Shown here piece after piece: positions 1-7,396 of a stretch of DNA of 9,650 nt (position 1 is the stretch's first letter; every line of letters starts with the position of its first letter). The notes under the pieces are model-generated. The model was not told the origin of the DNA, ran no database searches, and saw nothing but the letters and a program-made list of their open reading frames with translations. The position numbers and the translations under genes are program-made. The DNA is from Desulfobulbaceae bacterium UBA2213. Lineage in GTDB: Bacteria > Desulfobacterota > Desulfobulbia > Desulfobulbales > Desulfocapsaceae. The DNA lies in assembly GCA_002327225.1 (NCBI GenBank), contig DCUN01000105.1, forward strand, positions 1 to 9,650, read 5' to 3'.

Positions 1-104
1 TCTTGTATGGCCTCGGATTTCTGGTTGTTCTCGTTCTGCTCATCTATGGTACCCGTCTGGCCCGCAGGATGATGGGGACCTATCTGTCAGGAGGAAAAAA
101 GTGA
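1..104 (+). CDS. C-terminal tail of an upstream membrane protein (5' end outside window)
   Basis: Reading frame 3 is open from the window edge to a TGA at 102-104. It encodes about 33 residues: a hydrophobic run (LGFLVVLVLLIYG) followed by a basic end (TRLARRMM...GGKK). This looks like a last transmembrane helix with a positively charged cytoplasmic tail. An AGGAGG ribosome binding site for the next gene lies inside its last codons, and its stop overlaps the next start (TGATG). It is therefore probably the preceding member of the same operon. The fragment is too short to name. A UPF0104/YbhN-like or similar polytopic membrane protein would fit the downstream EEP gene (E. coli ybhN-clsB-ybhP is a precedent for that pairing), but this is only a guess. 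Confidence 0.6.
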   Translation, partial: LYGLGFLVVLVLLIYGTRLARRMMGTYLSGGKK

Positions 105-2365
105 TGTGGATGAAATGGTTTCCCTGGAGATATATCGTTCGTCATGCCGCCCGGCGCCATGGCTTCATTGATCCGATCGCCCTGCTTGCCAGTCTGCATC
201 GCTTTGCCCAGCCCTCTGAGGTGGGAGAACCCATAGAGCTGCTGCGGGCCGGGGTGGTTCTTCATGCCCGTGGTCTCATCAACAGCAGAATTATCCAGCA
301 TAATCTGGACTGGTTGTGGCCGTATTGGGTGGAGAGGCAGTTTGATCCGCATGATGATGCCTTTATCCCCCGGGCCTTCTCCATTACCCATATCAATCTC
401 ACCCACAGAAACTGGACAGCCGTTGGCGTGCCCGACTGTGACGAGCTGCCCATTGTCGATCCCCGGGGGCTGCTCACCCCCTTCTGGGATGGCTGGTCTC
501 TGGACTACTGGATTGTCACCGATGATCACCGTCAGCTCCTGCCCTCCCGTCTGAAGACAGTCAGCCAACACCTTGAGTATGACCAGGGGCTGGCGGTGCG
601 GACCGATATGGTCGAGGAAGATATGATCCTCCGTTCCAAGGTTCGGGTGCAGATGCACTCCGGAAATCCTCACTGTCTTCTGAAGGTTCGGGCGGAGGCC
701 GGGGCTTCCGCCTGGCTGGTGATCTCTCTGCGGCCTTATAATCCGGAAGGGATAAGTTTTGTCCATGATCTTGCCTTGTCGAGGGATCGCAGGAGCTGGA
801 CAGTGAACGGGGAGCAGCAGCTCATCTTCAGTGATCCTGTCGAGCGCCATCATCTCTCCACCTACCTTGCCGGAGACGTGTTACTCCATCTTCATGACCG
901 GAAAGAAGCAGAGGAGGGGGAGTGTAATGTGGGTATGCTGACTGGCGCCGCCCTTTTCAGGATCCAGCCGGGAGAGCAGAGGGAGGTTTCTGTCAGCGTT
1001 CCCCTGGCTCATTGCAAGGCAAACTCTTCAATCCATGCTGTTTCCTGGGAAGGGAGCCTGAAGGGCCACTGTGAGCTGCGGATTCCGGATCAGCGCCTGC
1101 AGTTTTTGTATGATGCGGCCTTGCGTACCCTGGTCCTGCACTCTCCGAATGAGGTGTATCCAGGACCCTATACCTATAAACGATTCTGGTTCCGGGATGC
1201 CGCCTTTATTATTCACGGACTGCTCTGCTGCGGCATGATTGACCGCGCTGAGCGGGCCCTGCATCTCTTTTCGCAGCGTCAGACCCGGGCGGGATACTTC
1301 CTGTCCCAGGAAGGAGAATGGGATTCCAATGGCGAGGCCCTCTGGATCTTCTGCCGTTTTTGTGAGATGACCGGCAGGCCGCCTCATCCCGACTGGCTCG
1401 ATTCTATCCGCCGTGGTGCCCGCTGGATTGTGCGTAAACGGACAGAGGAGAAAAAGGAGTCTCTGCATGCCGGTCTCTTGCCGGCCGGGTTCAGCGCTGA
1501 ACATCTGGGGCCCAATGACTATTACTATTGGGATGACTTCTGGGGAGTCGCCGGTCTTGCCGCTGCCAGCCGGCTTATGCACAGGGCCGGAGACAACAAG
1601 GCTTCGGCCATCTTTGCCGAGGAGGCGGATGCCTTTATGCAGGCAATTGAGCGCAGTCTGCGCCAGGTAAGCCTCCGCCTCCATCAACAGGTGCTGCCTG
1701 CCTCACCCTACCGGCGTCTTGATGCCGGTGCCATCGGTTCGCTCGTCATCGGCTACCCCCTGCAGCTTTGTGATCCACAGGATCCACGTCTGCTCACTAC
1801 CGTTGATTTCCTCTTGAACAACTGCATGGTCCAGGGTGGCTTCTTTCAGGATATGATCCATTCAGGGATCAATGCCTACCTGACCCTGCATATGGCCCAG
1901 GTGTTGCTGCGTGCCGGCGACCCCCGCTATCTTGAGCTGATGGAAACGGTGGCCGGGCTGGCCTCACCGACCGGCCAGTGGCCTGAGGCCATCCATCCCC
2001 GTACACTGGGCGGCTGCATGGGGGATGGCCAGCACAGCTGGGCTGCGGCCGAATGGATCCTGATGATCAGGAACTGTTTTGTGCGAGAAGAGGGGAAGAG
2101 CCTCATTCTGGGGGCAGGAATTGCCCTGCCGTGGCTGGAGAATGCGGATTCGCTTTCTTTTGGTCCGGCCCCCACATCGTTTGGCTCCATTATGGTGAGA
2201 ATAGAGAGTGTTCAGCTCAAGAAGAGCAAGAAGGTGCTTCTAAATTGGCAGGGAGAATGGCATGCAGATCCCCCGCAAGTTGAGGTGCGTCTGCCTGGCT
2301 TTGTAGCCCGGTCGGTCGGTGCGGGCCAGCAGTCTATTGAAATTGAAAAGGAGCAACCTTCATGA
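104..2365 (+). CDS. Glucoamylase/debranching-like six-hairpin glycosidase-family protein
   Basis: A 753-residue protein starting at ATG 104, which overlaps the upstream TGA and lies 9 nt after AGGAGG (89-94). GTG 101 in the same frame is an alternative. No signal peptide is seen, so a cytoplasmic location is expected. Roughly residues 1-310 look like an all-beta N-terminal region. Residues 310-700 look like an (alpha/alpha)6 barrel of the glucoamylase/debranching-enzyme type. Conserved-looking motifs are YKRFWFRDAAF (FRD at 363-365), SQEGEWDSNGEALW near 400-415, YYYWDDFWG (473-481), and EAIHPRTLGGCMGDGQHSW (E628 to W646). The last resembles the catalytic-site segment of GH15/GH63-type enzymes. 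The overlap with a glycosyltransferase gene suggests it trims or processes the glycan made by that enzyme. I cannot assign a substrate or confirm the catalytic acids. The fold call is moderately sure; the exact activity is unknown. Confidence 0.7.
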   Translation: MWMKWFPWRYIVRHAARRHGFIDPIALLASLHRFAQPSEVGEPIELLRAGVVLHARGLINSRIIQHNLDWLWPYWVERQFDPHDDAFIPRAFSITHINLTHRNWTAVGVPDCDELPIVDPRGLLTPFWDGWSLDYWIVTDDHRQLLPSRLKTVSQHLEYDQGLAVRTDMVEEDMILRSKVRVQMHSGNPHCLLKVRAEAGASAWLVISLRPYNPEGISFVHDLALSRDRRSWTVNGEQQLIFSDPVERHHLSTYLAGDVLLHLHDRKEAEEGECNVGMLTGAALFRIQPGEQREVSVSVPLAHCKANSSIHAVSWEGSLKGHCELRIPDQRLQFLYDAALRTLVLHSPNEVYPGPYTYKRFWFRDAAFIIHGLLCCGMIDRAERALHLFSQRQTRAGYFLSQEGEWDSNGEALWIFCRFCEMTGRPPHPDWLDSIRRGARWIVRKRTEEKKESLHAGLLPAGFSAEHLGPNDYYYWDDFWGVAGLAAASRLMHRAGDNKASAIFAEEADAFMQAIERSLRQVSLRLHQQVLPASPYRRLDAGAIGSLVIGYPLQLCDPQDPRLLTTVDFLLNNCMVQGGFFQDMIHSGINAYLTLHMAQVLLRAGDPRYLELMETVAGLASPTGQWPEAIHPRTLGGCMGDGQHSWAAAEWILMIRNCFVREEGKSLILGAGIALPWLENADSLSFGPAPTSFGSIMVRIESVQLKKSKKVLLNWQGEWHADPPQVEVRLPGFVARSVGAGQQSIEIEKEQPS
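2348..2353 (+). promoter_or_regulatory. Ribosome binding site of the glycosyltransferase gene
   Basis: AAGGAG lies 8 nt upstream of ATG 2362, inside the end of the preceding gene. It supports that ATG as the start even though it overlaps the upstream stop (ATGA). Confidence 0.7.
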
Positions 2366-3669
2366 ATATTATGATGATGACCAATACCTTTACCCCGCAT
2401 GTCGGCGGGGTGGCCCGTTCCGTGGAAAGATTTACCGCCGCTTATCGTGCCCAGGGGCACAGAGTCATGGTGGTGGCCCCGAAATTTGAGAAAATGGCCG
2501 AAGGTGAGCTTGACGTTGTGCGTATTCCGGCCATTCAGCATTTTAACGGCAGTGATTTTTCGGTGGTGCTGCCGCTCCATGCGCACCTTGCCTCGGCAGC
2601 CCTGGCCTTTCACCCTGATATTATCCATTCACACCATCCCTTTCTCTTAGGCGGTACAGCCCTGCGTCTGGCCCGTCGTCATGACCTGCCGCTGATTTTC
2701 ACCCATCATACCATGTATGAGCAGTATACCCATTATGTGCCCGGTGATTCCCGGGCCTTGAAGCAGTTTGTCATTCAGCTGTCAACCAGTTATGCCAACC
2801 TCTGTGATCTTGTCTTTGCCCCCAGTCAGAGTGTTGCCGAGCTGCTCCGTGCCCGGGGAGTGCGCACCCCCATTGAGGTTGTTGCCACCGGTGTTGATGT
2901 CAAGGCCTTTACCCAGGGCTCAGGTCCCGGTTTCCGGGCGGCGATGGCTATTCCGGAGGATGCCTTTGTCATCGGCCATCTGGGCAGGCTTGCCCCGGAG
3001 AAGAATCTGCGATTTCTGGCCCAGGCTGTTGCCGACTATCTGCAGACGGACAGCCGGGCCCATTTTCTGCTGATCGGCAACGGCCCTTCTGAAGAGATCA
3101 TCCAGAAGATCTTTAGCAGAAGGGGGCTGGTCCAGCGCCTGCACCATGTCACTGTGCTTGAACAGCCCCTGCTGGCCAGCGGCTATCAGGCCATGGATCT
3201 CTTTATCTTTGCCTCCAGGAGTGAAACCCAGGGGATGGTGCTGACTGAGGCCATGGCGGCCGGGGTGCCGGTGGTGGCCCTCGATGCCCCGGGAGTTCGT
3301 GAGGTCGTAGTCGATGGCGTTAACGGCAGGCTGCTCAAGGACGAATCGGTTGATGCCTGTGTTACGGCCCTGCGTTTCATGGCCCACCTTTCGTCTGCCC
3401 AGATGACCCTTTTAAAAGAGGGTGCCCGGCGCACGGCCCGTGATTTTTCTCAGGAATCGACAGCCGCCAAGGCCCTGGCCCTCTATGAAGGCGTCAGGCA
3501 GAGAAAACAGAGAGGCAACCGTCAAGCTGTCACCTACCATGAGGAGTATGGCATTTGGGAGGGAATGCTGCGCCGGATCAGGGTTGAGTGGGATATCTTC
3601 AAAAATGTCCTTGATGCCGCTGATGCCGCTTTCCATGGCGAAGAGTCAGAGGATACAAAGCAGCCATGA
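2362..3669 (+). CDS. GT4-family glycosyltransferase, diacylglycerol glucosyltransferase-like
   Basis: A 435-residue GT-B glycosyltransferase of family 4. The N-terminal acceptor domain starts with NIMMMTNTFTPHVGGVARSV, whose GG loop (15-16) is typical of the family. It contains HSHHPFLLGG (89-98) and FTHHTMYEQYTHYVP (113-127), which resemble the acceptor region of 1,2-diacylglycerol 3-glucosyltransferases. The donor domain has GRLAPEKN (R209, K214 for the nucleotide-sugar phosphates) and the EX7E motif E288...E296, followed by EAMAAGVPVV. There is no signal peptide, so it is probably a peripheral inner-membrane enzyme using a nucleotide sugar. The start overlaps the upstream stop and its own stop overlaps the next start (ATGA 3666-3669). 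The last ~60 residues, after the Rossmann domain, are charged and helical and may contact the membrane or a partner. Family call is firm; the lipid acceptor is inferred from resemblance. Confidence 0.88.
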   Translation: MNIMMMTNTFTPHVGGVARSVERFTAAYRAQGHRVMVVAPKFEKMAEGELDVVRIPAIQHFNGSDFSVVLPLHAHLASAALAFHPDIIHSHHPFLLGGTALRLARRHDLPLIFTHHTMYEQYTHYVPGDSRALKQFVIQLSTSYANLCDLVFAPSQSVAELLRARGVRTPIEVVATGVDVKAFTQGSGPGFRAAMAIPEDAFVIGHLGRLAPEKNLRFLAQAVADYLQTDSRAHFLLIGNGPSEEIIQKIFSRRGLVQRLHHVTVLEQPLLASGYQAMDLFIFASRSETQGMVLTEAMAAGVPVVALDAPGVREVVVDGVNGRLLKDESVDACVTALRFMAHLSSAQMTLLKEGARRTARDFSQESTAAKALALYEGVRQRKQRGNRQAVTYHEEYGIWEGMLRRIRVEWDIFKNVLDAADAAFHGEESEDTKQP

Positions 3670-6056
3670 TCTTGCGGGTTGAGCTTTTTTTTAGAAAAAT
3701 TCGTCGTCTGATAAGCCGCAGTGAACGGGCCATCCGTCTCTTGTCTCTGCCGGAGTCAGAGGAGGAGAGCCTTTCTCCAGGCATTGTCATGATCCAGATT
3801 GACGGCCTTTCCTATAATCAGCTCAAGCAGGCCCTGAAGAAGAAAAAGATGCCCTTTGTCCGCCACTTGCTGAAGAAAGAGCGGTATCAGCTCCATCATC
3901 TTTATTCCGGTCTTCCTGCCAGCACCCCTGCAGTGCAGGCGGAACTCTTTTACGGGGTAAAAGGAGCGGTGCCCGCCTTCAGCTTTATGGATAAAAAAAC
4001 AGGAAGGATTGTGCGGATGTTTGATCCTGATTCGGCGGCAGAGGTCGAACAGCAGCTGGAAACAAAGGGCACTCCCCTTCTTGTCGGCGGCAGCGCCTAC
4101 TCCGATATCTTCAGCGGAGGGGCTGACGAGTCTCATTTCTGTTCATCATCAATGGGGTGGGGAGACCTGATTCGGGCAGCCAGGCCTTTTGCCCTTATCA
4201 CCCTCCTTTTCTCTAATGCCTATAGTTTTGTCCGGGTCTTTGTCCTCCTGATTGTTGAATTTTTTCTGGCCCTGGCTGATTGCGTTTCCGGCCTTATTGA
4301 CGGTCATAATCTGGGCAAGGAGCTTAAATTCGTGCCGACCAGGGTGGGAATCTGCATTCTCCTCCGGGAGTTGATCACCATCGGCGCCAAGATCGATGTC
4401 GCCCGAGGCCTGCCGATCATCCACCTCAACTTTATCGGCTATGATGAGCAGGCGCATCGACGCGGCCCTTCCTCTCTGTTTGCCCATTGGTGTCTCACGG
4501 GGATAGATGACTCCCTTGCCCGTATCTGGCGGGCGGCCAAACGATCCACCCGTCGCAGTTATGAGATCTGGATCTATGCCGATCATGGCCAGGAGAGGTC
4601 CCGCTCCTATATCAAGGAATATGGGTGGACAATAGAGGAGGCGGTTTCCTCTCTTTTTGCCCGCCAGGAGGATGAAGGGCCTGCCCAGGCAAATGGGAAT
4701 CATCGGGGCATCCAGTCGCACCGGGTCAGATTGCTTGGGGGAAAACGGATTCAGCAAATATTTAAGGTGTTCAAGACGGAGGAGAGGGAGCCAGTGAGTC
4801 AGGGTGTGGTGGTAACCGCCATGGGGCCGCTGGCCTTTGTTTATCTGCCCTCTGAGCTCGAAGCGTCCAGGCGCGACACTATGGCCGCTGAACTGGTTGC
4901 CAGGGGCAATGTCCCCCTGGTCCTGGTTTGTGAAGCGCCTGGACGGGTCAGGGGGTGGACCAGTGACGGAAATTATCTCCTTCCCGACGAGCAGGAAAAG
5001 ATCTTCGGGTCAGGGCATCCGTTTCTGGCGGAGGTCTGTGCTGACATGATCACCTTGTGTCAGCATCAGGATGCCGGTGATTTTGTTCTGTGTGGCTGGC
5101 GTGCCGGCGCCCCGTCGATCACCTTTGCCATTGAAAACGGCTCCCATTGCGGGGCCGGCCCGGAAGAGACGGGCGCCTTTGCCCTGCTGCCGGGTGATTC
5201 CATTTCCCCGAAGAAAGGGTACGGCTATCTGCGTCCCCATGACCTTCGGTACGCCGCCTGTCGTATCCTCGATCATCCCGAGAGAAGAATTGTACCCCGC
5301 CCCGTGAGGCAGGCAGGGCAACAGACCCTGCGGATCATGTCGTATAATATCCACAGTTGTCTCGGTATGGATGGCGTAGTCGCGCCGGAACGCATTGCCA
5401 GGGTCATTGCCCAGCATCATCCCGATATCGTGGCCCTGCAGGAGGTGGATGTGGGTAAAAACAGGACGGATGGTGTTGATCAGGCCAGGGTTATTGCTGA
5501 GTGCCTGCAGATGGCGCATCATTTTTATCCCACTGTGCGGGTGGAAGATGAACTCTATGGGGACGCCATTCTGACCCATTTGCCCATGCGGCTGGTCAAG
5601 GCCGGGCCGCTGCCTGGTCTGCCTGGGAGTCCGCGTCTTGAGCCGCGCGGCGCCTTGTGGGTTGTGATCACGGTGGGGAATAAAGAGCTTCAATGCATCA
5701 ATACCCATCTGGGCCTTTTCCCTAAAGAACGGCAGCTCCAGGCCGAGGCCTTGCTGGGAAGTGAGTGGCTGGCCCATCCTGAGTGCCGCTTTCCTGCCCT
5801 TGTCTGTGGTGACTTTAATGCCACACCGGGATCCTCTGTCTGCCGGATGATGCAGACCCGTCTTGCGGATGCCCAGTTGATGAGCTTGAATAAAAGACCG
5901 ATGAACACCTTCTGCAGCCGCTATCCGGCGGTCCGAATCGATCACATTTACACCAGTCCCGGCATTGCGCTTGTTGATTTTGAGGTGCCGGCCAACGAAC
6001 TGGCTCAGGTGGCCTCTGATCATCTGCCGCTGGTCGTCACCTTCCGCATCGAATGA
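3666..6056 (+). CDS. Fusion of alkaline-phosphatase-superfamily domain and EEP phosphoesterase domain
   Basis: A 796-residue two-enzyme protein. Residues ~38-520 form an alkaline-phosphatase/nucleotide-pyrophosphatase domain with all expected metal-site pieces: D46 (QIDGLS), likely nucleophile T87 (PASTPAV), D260 and H264 (YDEQAH), D306-H307 (ADHGQ) and H494 (NGSHCG). A hydrophobic stretch at ~174-213 inside this domain could be one or two membrane helices. Residues ~553-796 form an EEP (exonuclease/nSMase/DNase I-like) domain: N561 (SYNIH), E593 (LQEVD), H681 (NTHLG), D716 and N718 (GDFNATPGS), D759 (RIDHIY), D785-H786 (SDHLPL). Both halves therefore look active. There is no N-terminal signal peptide; the N-terminus is basic and amphipathic. 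It is coupled by ATGA to the glycosyltransferase and is the last gene of the row. Phospholipid or glycolipid phosphodiester hydrolysis is a reasonable inference, since related EEP proteins occur beside cardiolipin synthases. The substrate is unknown. Confidence 0.85.
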   Translation: MILRVELFFRKIRRLISRSERAIRLLSLPESEEESLSPGIVMIQIDGLSYNQLKQALKKKKMPFVRHLLKKERYQLHHLYSGLPASTPAVQAELFYGVKGAVPAFSFMDKKTGRIVRMFDPDSAAEVEQQLETKGTPLLVGGSAYSDIFSGGADESHFCSSSMGWGDLIRAARPFALITLLFSNAYSFVRVFVLLIVEFFLALADCVSGLIDGHNLGKELKFVPTRVGICILLRELITIGAKIDVARGLPIIHLNFIGYDEQAHRRGPSSLFAHWCLTGIDDSLARIWRAAKRSTRRSYEIWIYADHGQERSRSYIKEYGWTIEEAVSSLFARQEDEGPAQANGNHRGIQSHRVRLLGGKRIQQIFKVFKTEEREPVSQGVVVTAMGPLAFVYLPSELEASRRDTMAAELVARGNVPLVLVCEAPGRVRGWTSDGNYLLPDEQEKIFGSGHPFLAEVCADMITLCQHQDAGDFVLCGWRAGAPSITFAIENGSHCGAGPEETGAFALLPGDSISPKKGYGYLRPHDLRYAACRILDHPERRIVPRPVRQAGQQTLRIMSYNIHSCLGMDGVVAPERIARVIAQHHPDIVALQEVDVGKNRTDGVDQARVIAECLQMAHHFYPTVRVEDELYGDAILTHLPMRLVKAGPLPGLPGSPRLEPRGALWVVITVGNKELQCINTHLGLFPKERQLQAEALLGSEWLAHPECRFPALVCGDFNATPGSSVCRMMQTRLADAQLMSLNKRPMNTFCSRYPAVRIDHIYTSPGIALVDFEVPANELAQVASDHLPLVVTFRIE

Positions 6057-6137
6057 CGGAGTCAGATTGTTCACTTGCGGAAGATGAGTCGAGCAGGTAA
6101 AAAGAAGCTGTTGAAAAAAGATGGTAGAGAATCGTTG

Positions 6138-6166
6138 TTGAGTTGTAATTGGATGAAATGTATATG
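6138..6166 (+). promoter_or_regulatory. Possible sigma70-type promoter for pyrF
   Basis: In the AT-rich 136-bp gap before pyrF, TTGAGT (6138-6143) and TATATG (6161-6166) are separated by 17 bp. Each matches the consensus at 4 of 6 positions. The spacing is ideal but the boxes are weak, and pyrF could also be read from the upstream operon because no clear terminator hairpin is visible after 6056. Confidence 0.3.
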
Positions 6167-6192
6167 AGAAACAAAAGATAGGAAAGAGCGTG

Positions 6193-6903
6193 ATGACAAC
6201 AGAAATTCCTTTGCAGGATCGTATTATTGTGGCCCTTGATGTGGAAAAACCTGAACAGGCCAAGGAGCTGGTGAAACGCTGCGAGTCCCATGTCGGCTTC
6301 TATAAGGTCGGGCTGCAGCTCTTTATGGCCAGCTGGTTTGAGGTGGTGGACTGGATCATCGAGCGTGGCCATAAGGTGATGCTTGACCTGAAATTTTTTG
6401 ATATCCCGGAGACGGTGAAACTGGCCGTAGAGCAGGTCAATAACCGGGGGGTCACCTTTGCCACTATTCATGGCAATGATCCCATCATCCGGGCCGCAGT
6501 CGCTGCCCGCGGTGATATGAAGCTGCTGGCGGTGACTGTGCTCACCAGTTTCGGCGAGGAGGATCTGCGGGCCATGGGCATGACCCAGTCGATCGAGGAG
6601 CTGGTTTATTTCCGGGCCAAACGGGCACTCGATCTTGGTTGTGACGGGGTGGTCTCTTCAGGGCTGGAGGCAGGCAGGTTGCGGGATGGTTTAGGTGAAA
6701 AACTGTTGATTGTCACCCCTGGGATCAGGCCAGGGGCCAATGTGACGGATGGCGAAGATGATCAGAAACGGATTGTGACCGCAGGCAGGGCCATAGCTTC
6801 CGGGGCGAATTACGTGGTCGTTGGACGGCCGATTACCAAGGCCGCTGACCCGATCAGGGTGATTGAGGCCATGCAGCAGGATATAGTGCACTTGCAGAGG
6901 TGA
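6193..6903 (+). CDS. pyrF: Orotidine 5'-phosphate decarboxylase
   Basis: A 236-residue TIM-barrel enzyme that decarboxylates OMP to UMP, the last step of de novo pyrimidine synthesis, in the cytosol. Visible signatures are VALDVEKPEQA at the N-terminus, FYKVGLQLF, the catalytic Asp-Lys-x-x-Asp element LDLKFFDIP (D65, K67, D70), VTVLTS, and TPGIRP...VVVGRPIT for phosphate binding near the C-terminus. The usual His in DLKFHDIP is Phe here; the catalytic residues are intact. ATG 6193 is chosen; GTG 6190 directly before it is in frame and possible. An imperfect AGGA at 6180-6183 lies 9 nt upstream. Length matches the group I enzyme. It stands alone between the glycan/lipid operon and the convergent pgpA. 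Confidence 0.96.
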   Translation: MTTEIPLQDRIIVALDVEKPEQAKELVKRCESHVGFYKVGLQLFMASWFEVVDWIIERGHKVMLDLKFFDIPETVKLAVEQVNNRGVTFATIHGNDPIIRAAVAARGDMKLLAVTVLTSFGEEDLRAMGMTQSIEELVYFRAKRALDLGCDGVVSSGLEAGRLRDGLGEKLLIVTPGIRPGANVTDGEDDQKRIVTAGRAIASGANYVVVGRPITKAADPIRVIEAMQQDIVHLQR

Positions 6904-6925
6904 TGGCGGCGATGCTATTATGCGA

Positions 6926-7396
6926 TCAGCTCTGGATTTTCTCCCAGACAAACCAGATACACTGCAGGCTGGCCAGGGCATAGATCCCGGCGATCACATC
7001 ATCCATCATGATACCGATGCCGCCATGGATGCGCTCATCAAACCAGGAGCAGGGAAAGGGTTTCTTGATGTCAAAGAAGCGGAAGAGGAAAAAGCCCAGG
7101 ACCCAGGCTGCGGGATGATTGGGGGCGCAGGTCAGGGTGATGAACATGCCGAGGATCTCATCGATGACGATGGGTCCGGCATCAGCCTGATCCAAGAGTT
7201 TCTCGGCAGAGCCGGCGACAAAGAAACCGAGCACAAAGACCAGGCCCAGCATGAGCAGGTAGGCCGGCAGGGTCAGCTCTCGCAGGAAAAACCAGGGGAT
7301 AAGGGCGGCAAGCGAGCCCCAGGTTCCCGGGCATATCGGCAGCTTGCCGGAGTAGAATCCTGTTGCCAGGGCGATAATCAGACGATCCATTTTCAT
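6926..7396 (-). CDS. pgpA: Phosphatidylglycerophosphatase A
   Basis: A 156-residue inner-membrane phosphatase that makes phosphatidylglycerol from phosphatidylglycerophosphate. Family signatures are present: SGKLPICPGTWGSL (16-29), PIVIDEILGM (75-84, acidic D79 and E80), LFRFFDIKKPFP (104-115) and GGIGIMMDDVIAG (125-137, D132 and D133). Hydrophobic segments around 30-62, 94-108 and 134-150 fit the small polytopic fold. The first ATG (7396) forms an ATGA overlap with the larC stop. A second in-frame ATG at 7390 has a better-spaced AAGGA, so translation may start there (MDRLIIAL). It sits downstream of larC in one transcript and converges on pyrF with 22 bp between stops. It is the second gene here that touches membrane-lipid metabolism, but it lies on the opposite strand. 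Confidence 0.95.
   Translation of the reverse strand: MKMDRLIIALATGFYSGKLPICPGTWGSLAALIPWFFLRELTLPAYLLMLGLVFVLGFFVAGSAEKLLDQADAGPIVIDEILGMFITLTCAPNHPAAWVLGFFLFRFFDIKKPFPCSWFDERIHGGIGIMMDDVIAGIYALASLQCIWFVWEKIQS

Noticed and set aside
80..853. 257-codon minus-strand open frame
   Set aside because: It is antisense to the glycosidase-like gene and has low-information Pro/Gly/His-rich content typical of a shadow frame.
6057..6137. Terminator after the four-gene operon
   Set aside because: No convincing GC-rich stem followed by T residues was found; only scattered A-rich runs are present.
5010..6263. 417-codon open frame on the minus strand
   Set aside because: It lies antisense to the EEP part of the fusion protein and the start of pyrF, whose plus-strand motifs are unmistakable. 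Its translation has no recognisable motif and is a by-product of GC-rich codon bias.
6904..6925. Bidirectional terminator between pyrF and pgpA
   Set aside because: The 22-bp gap holds no stable stem and no T-run.
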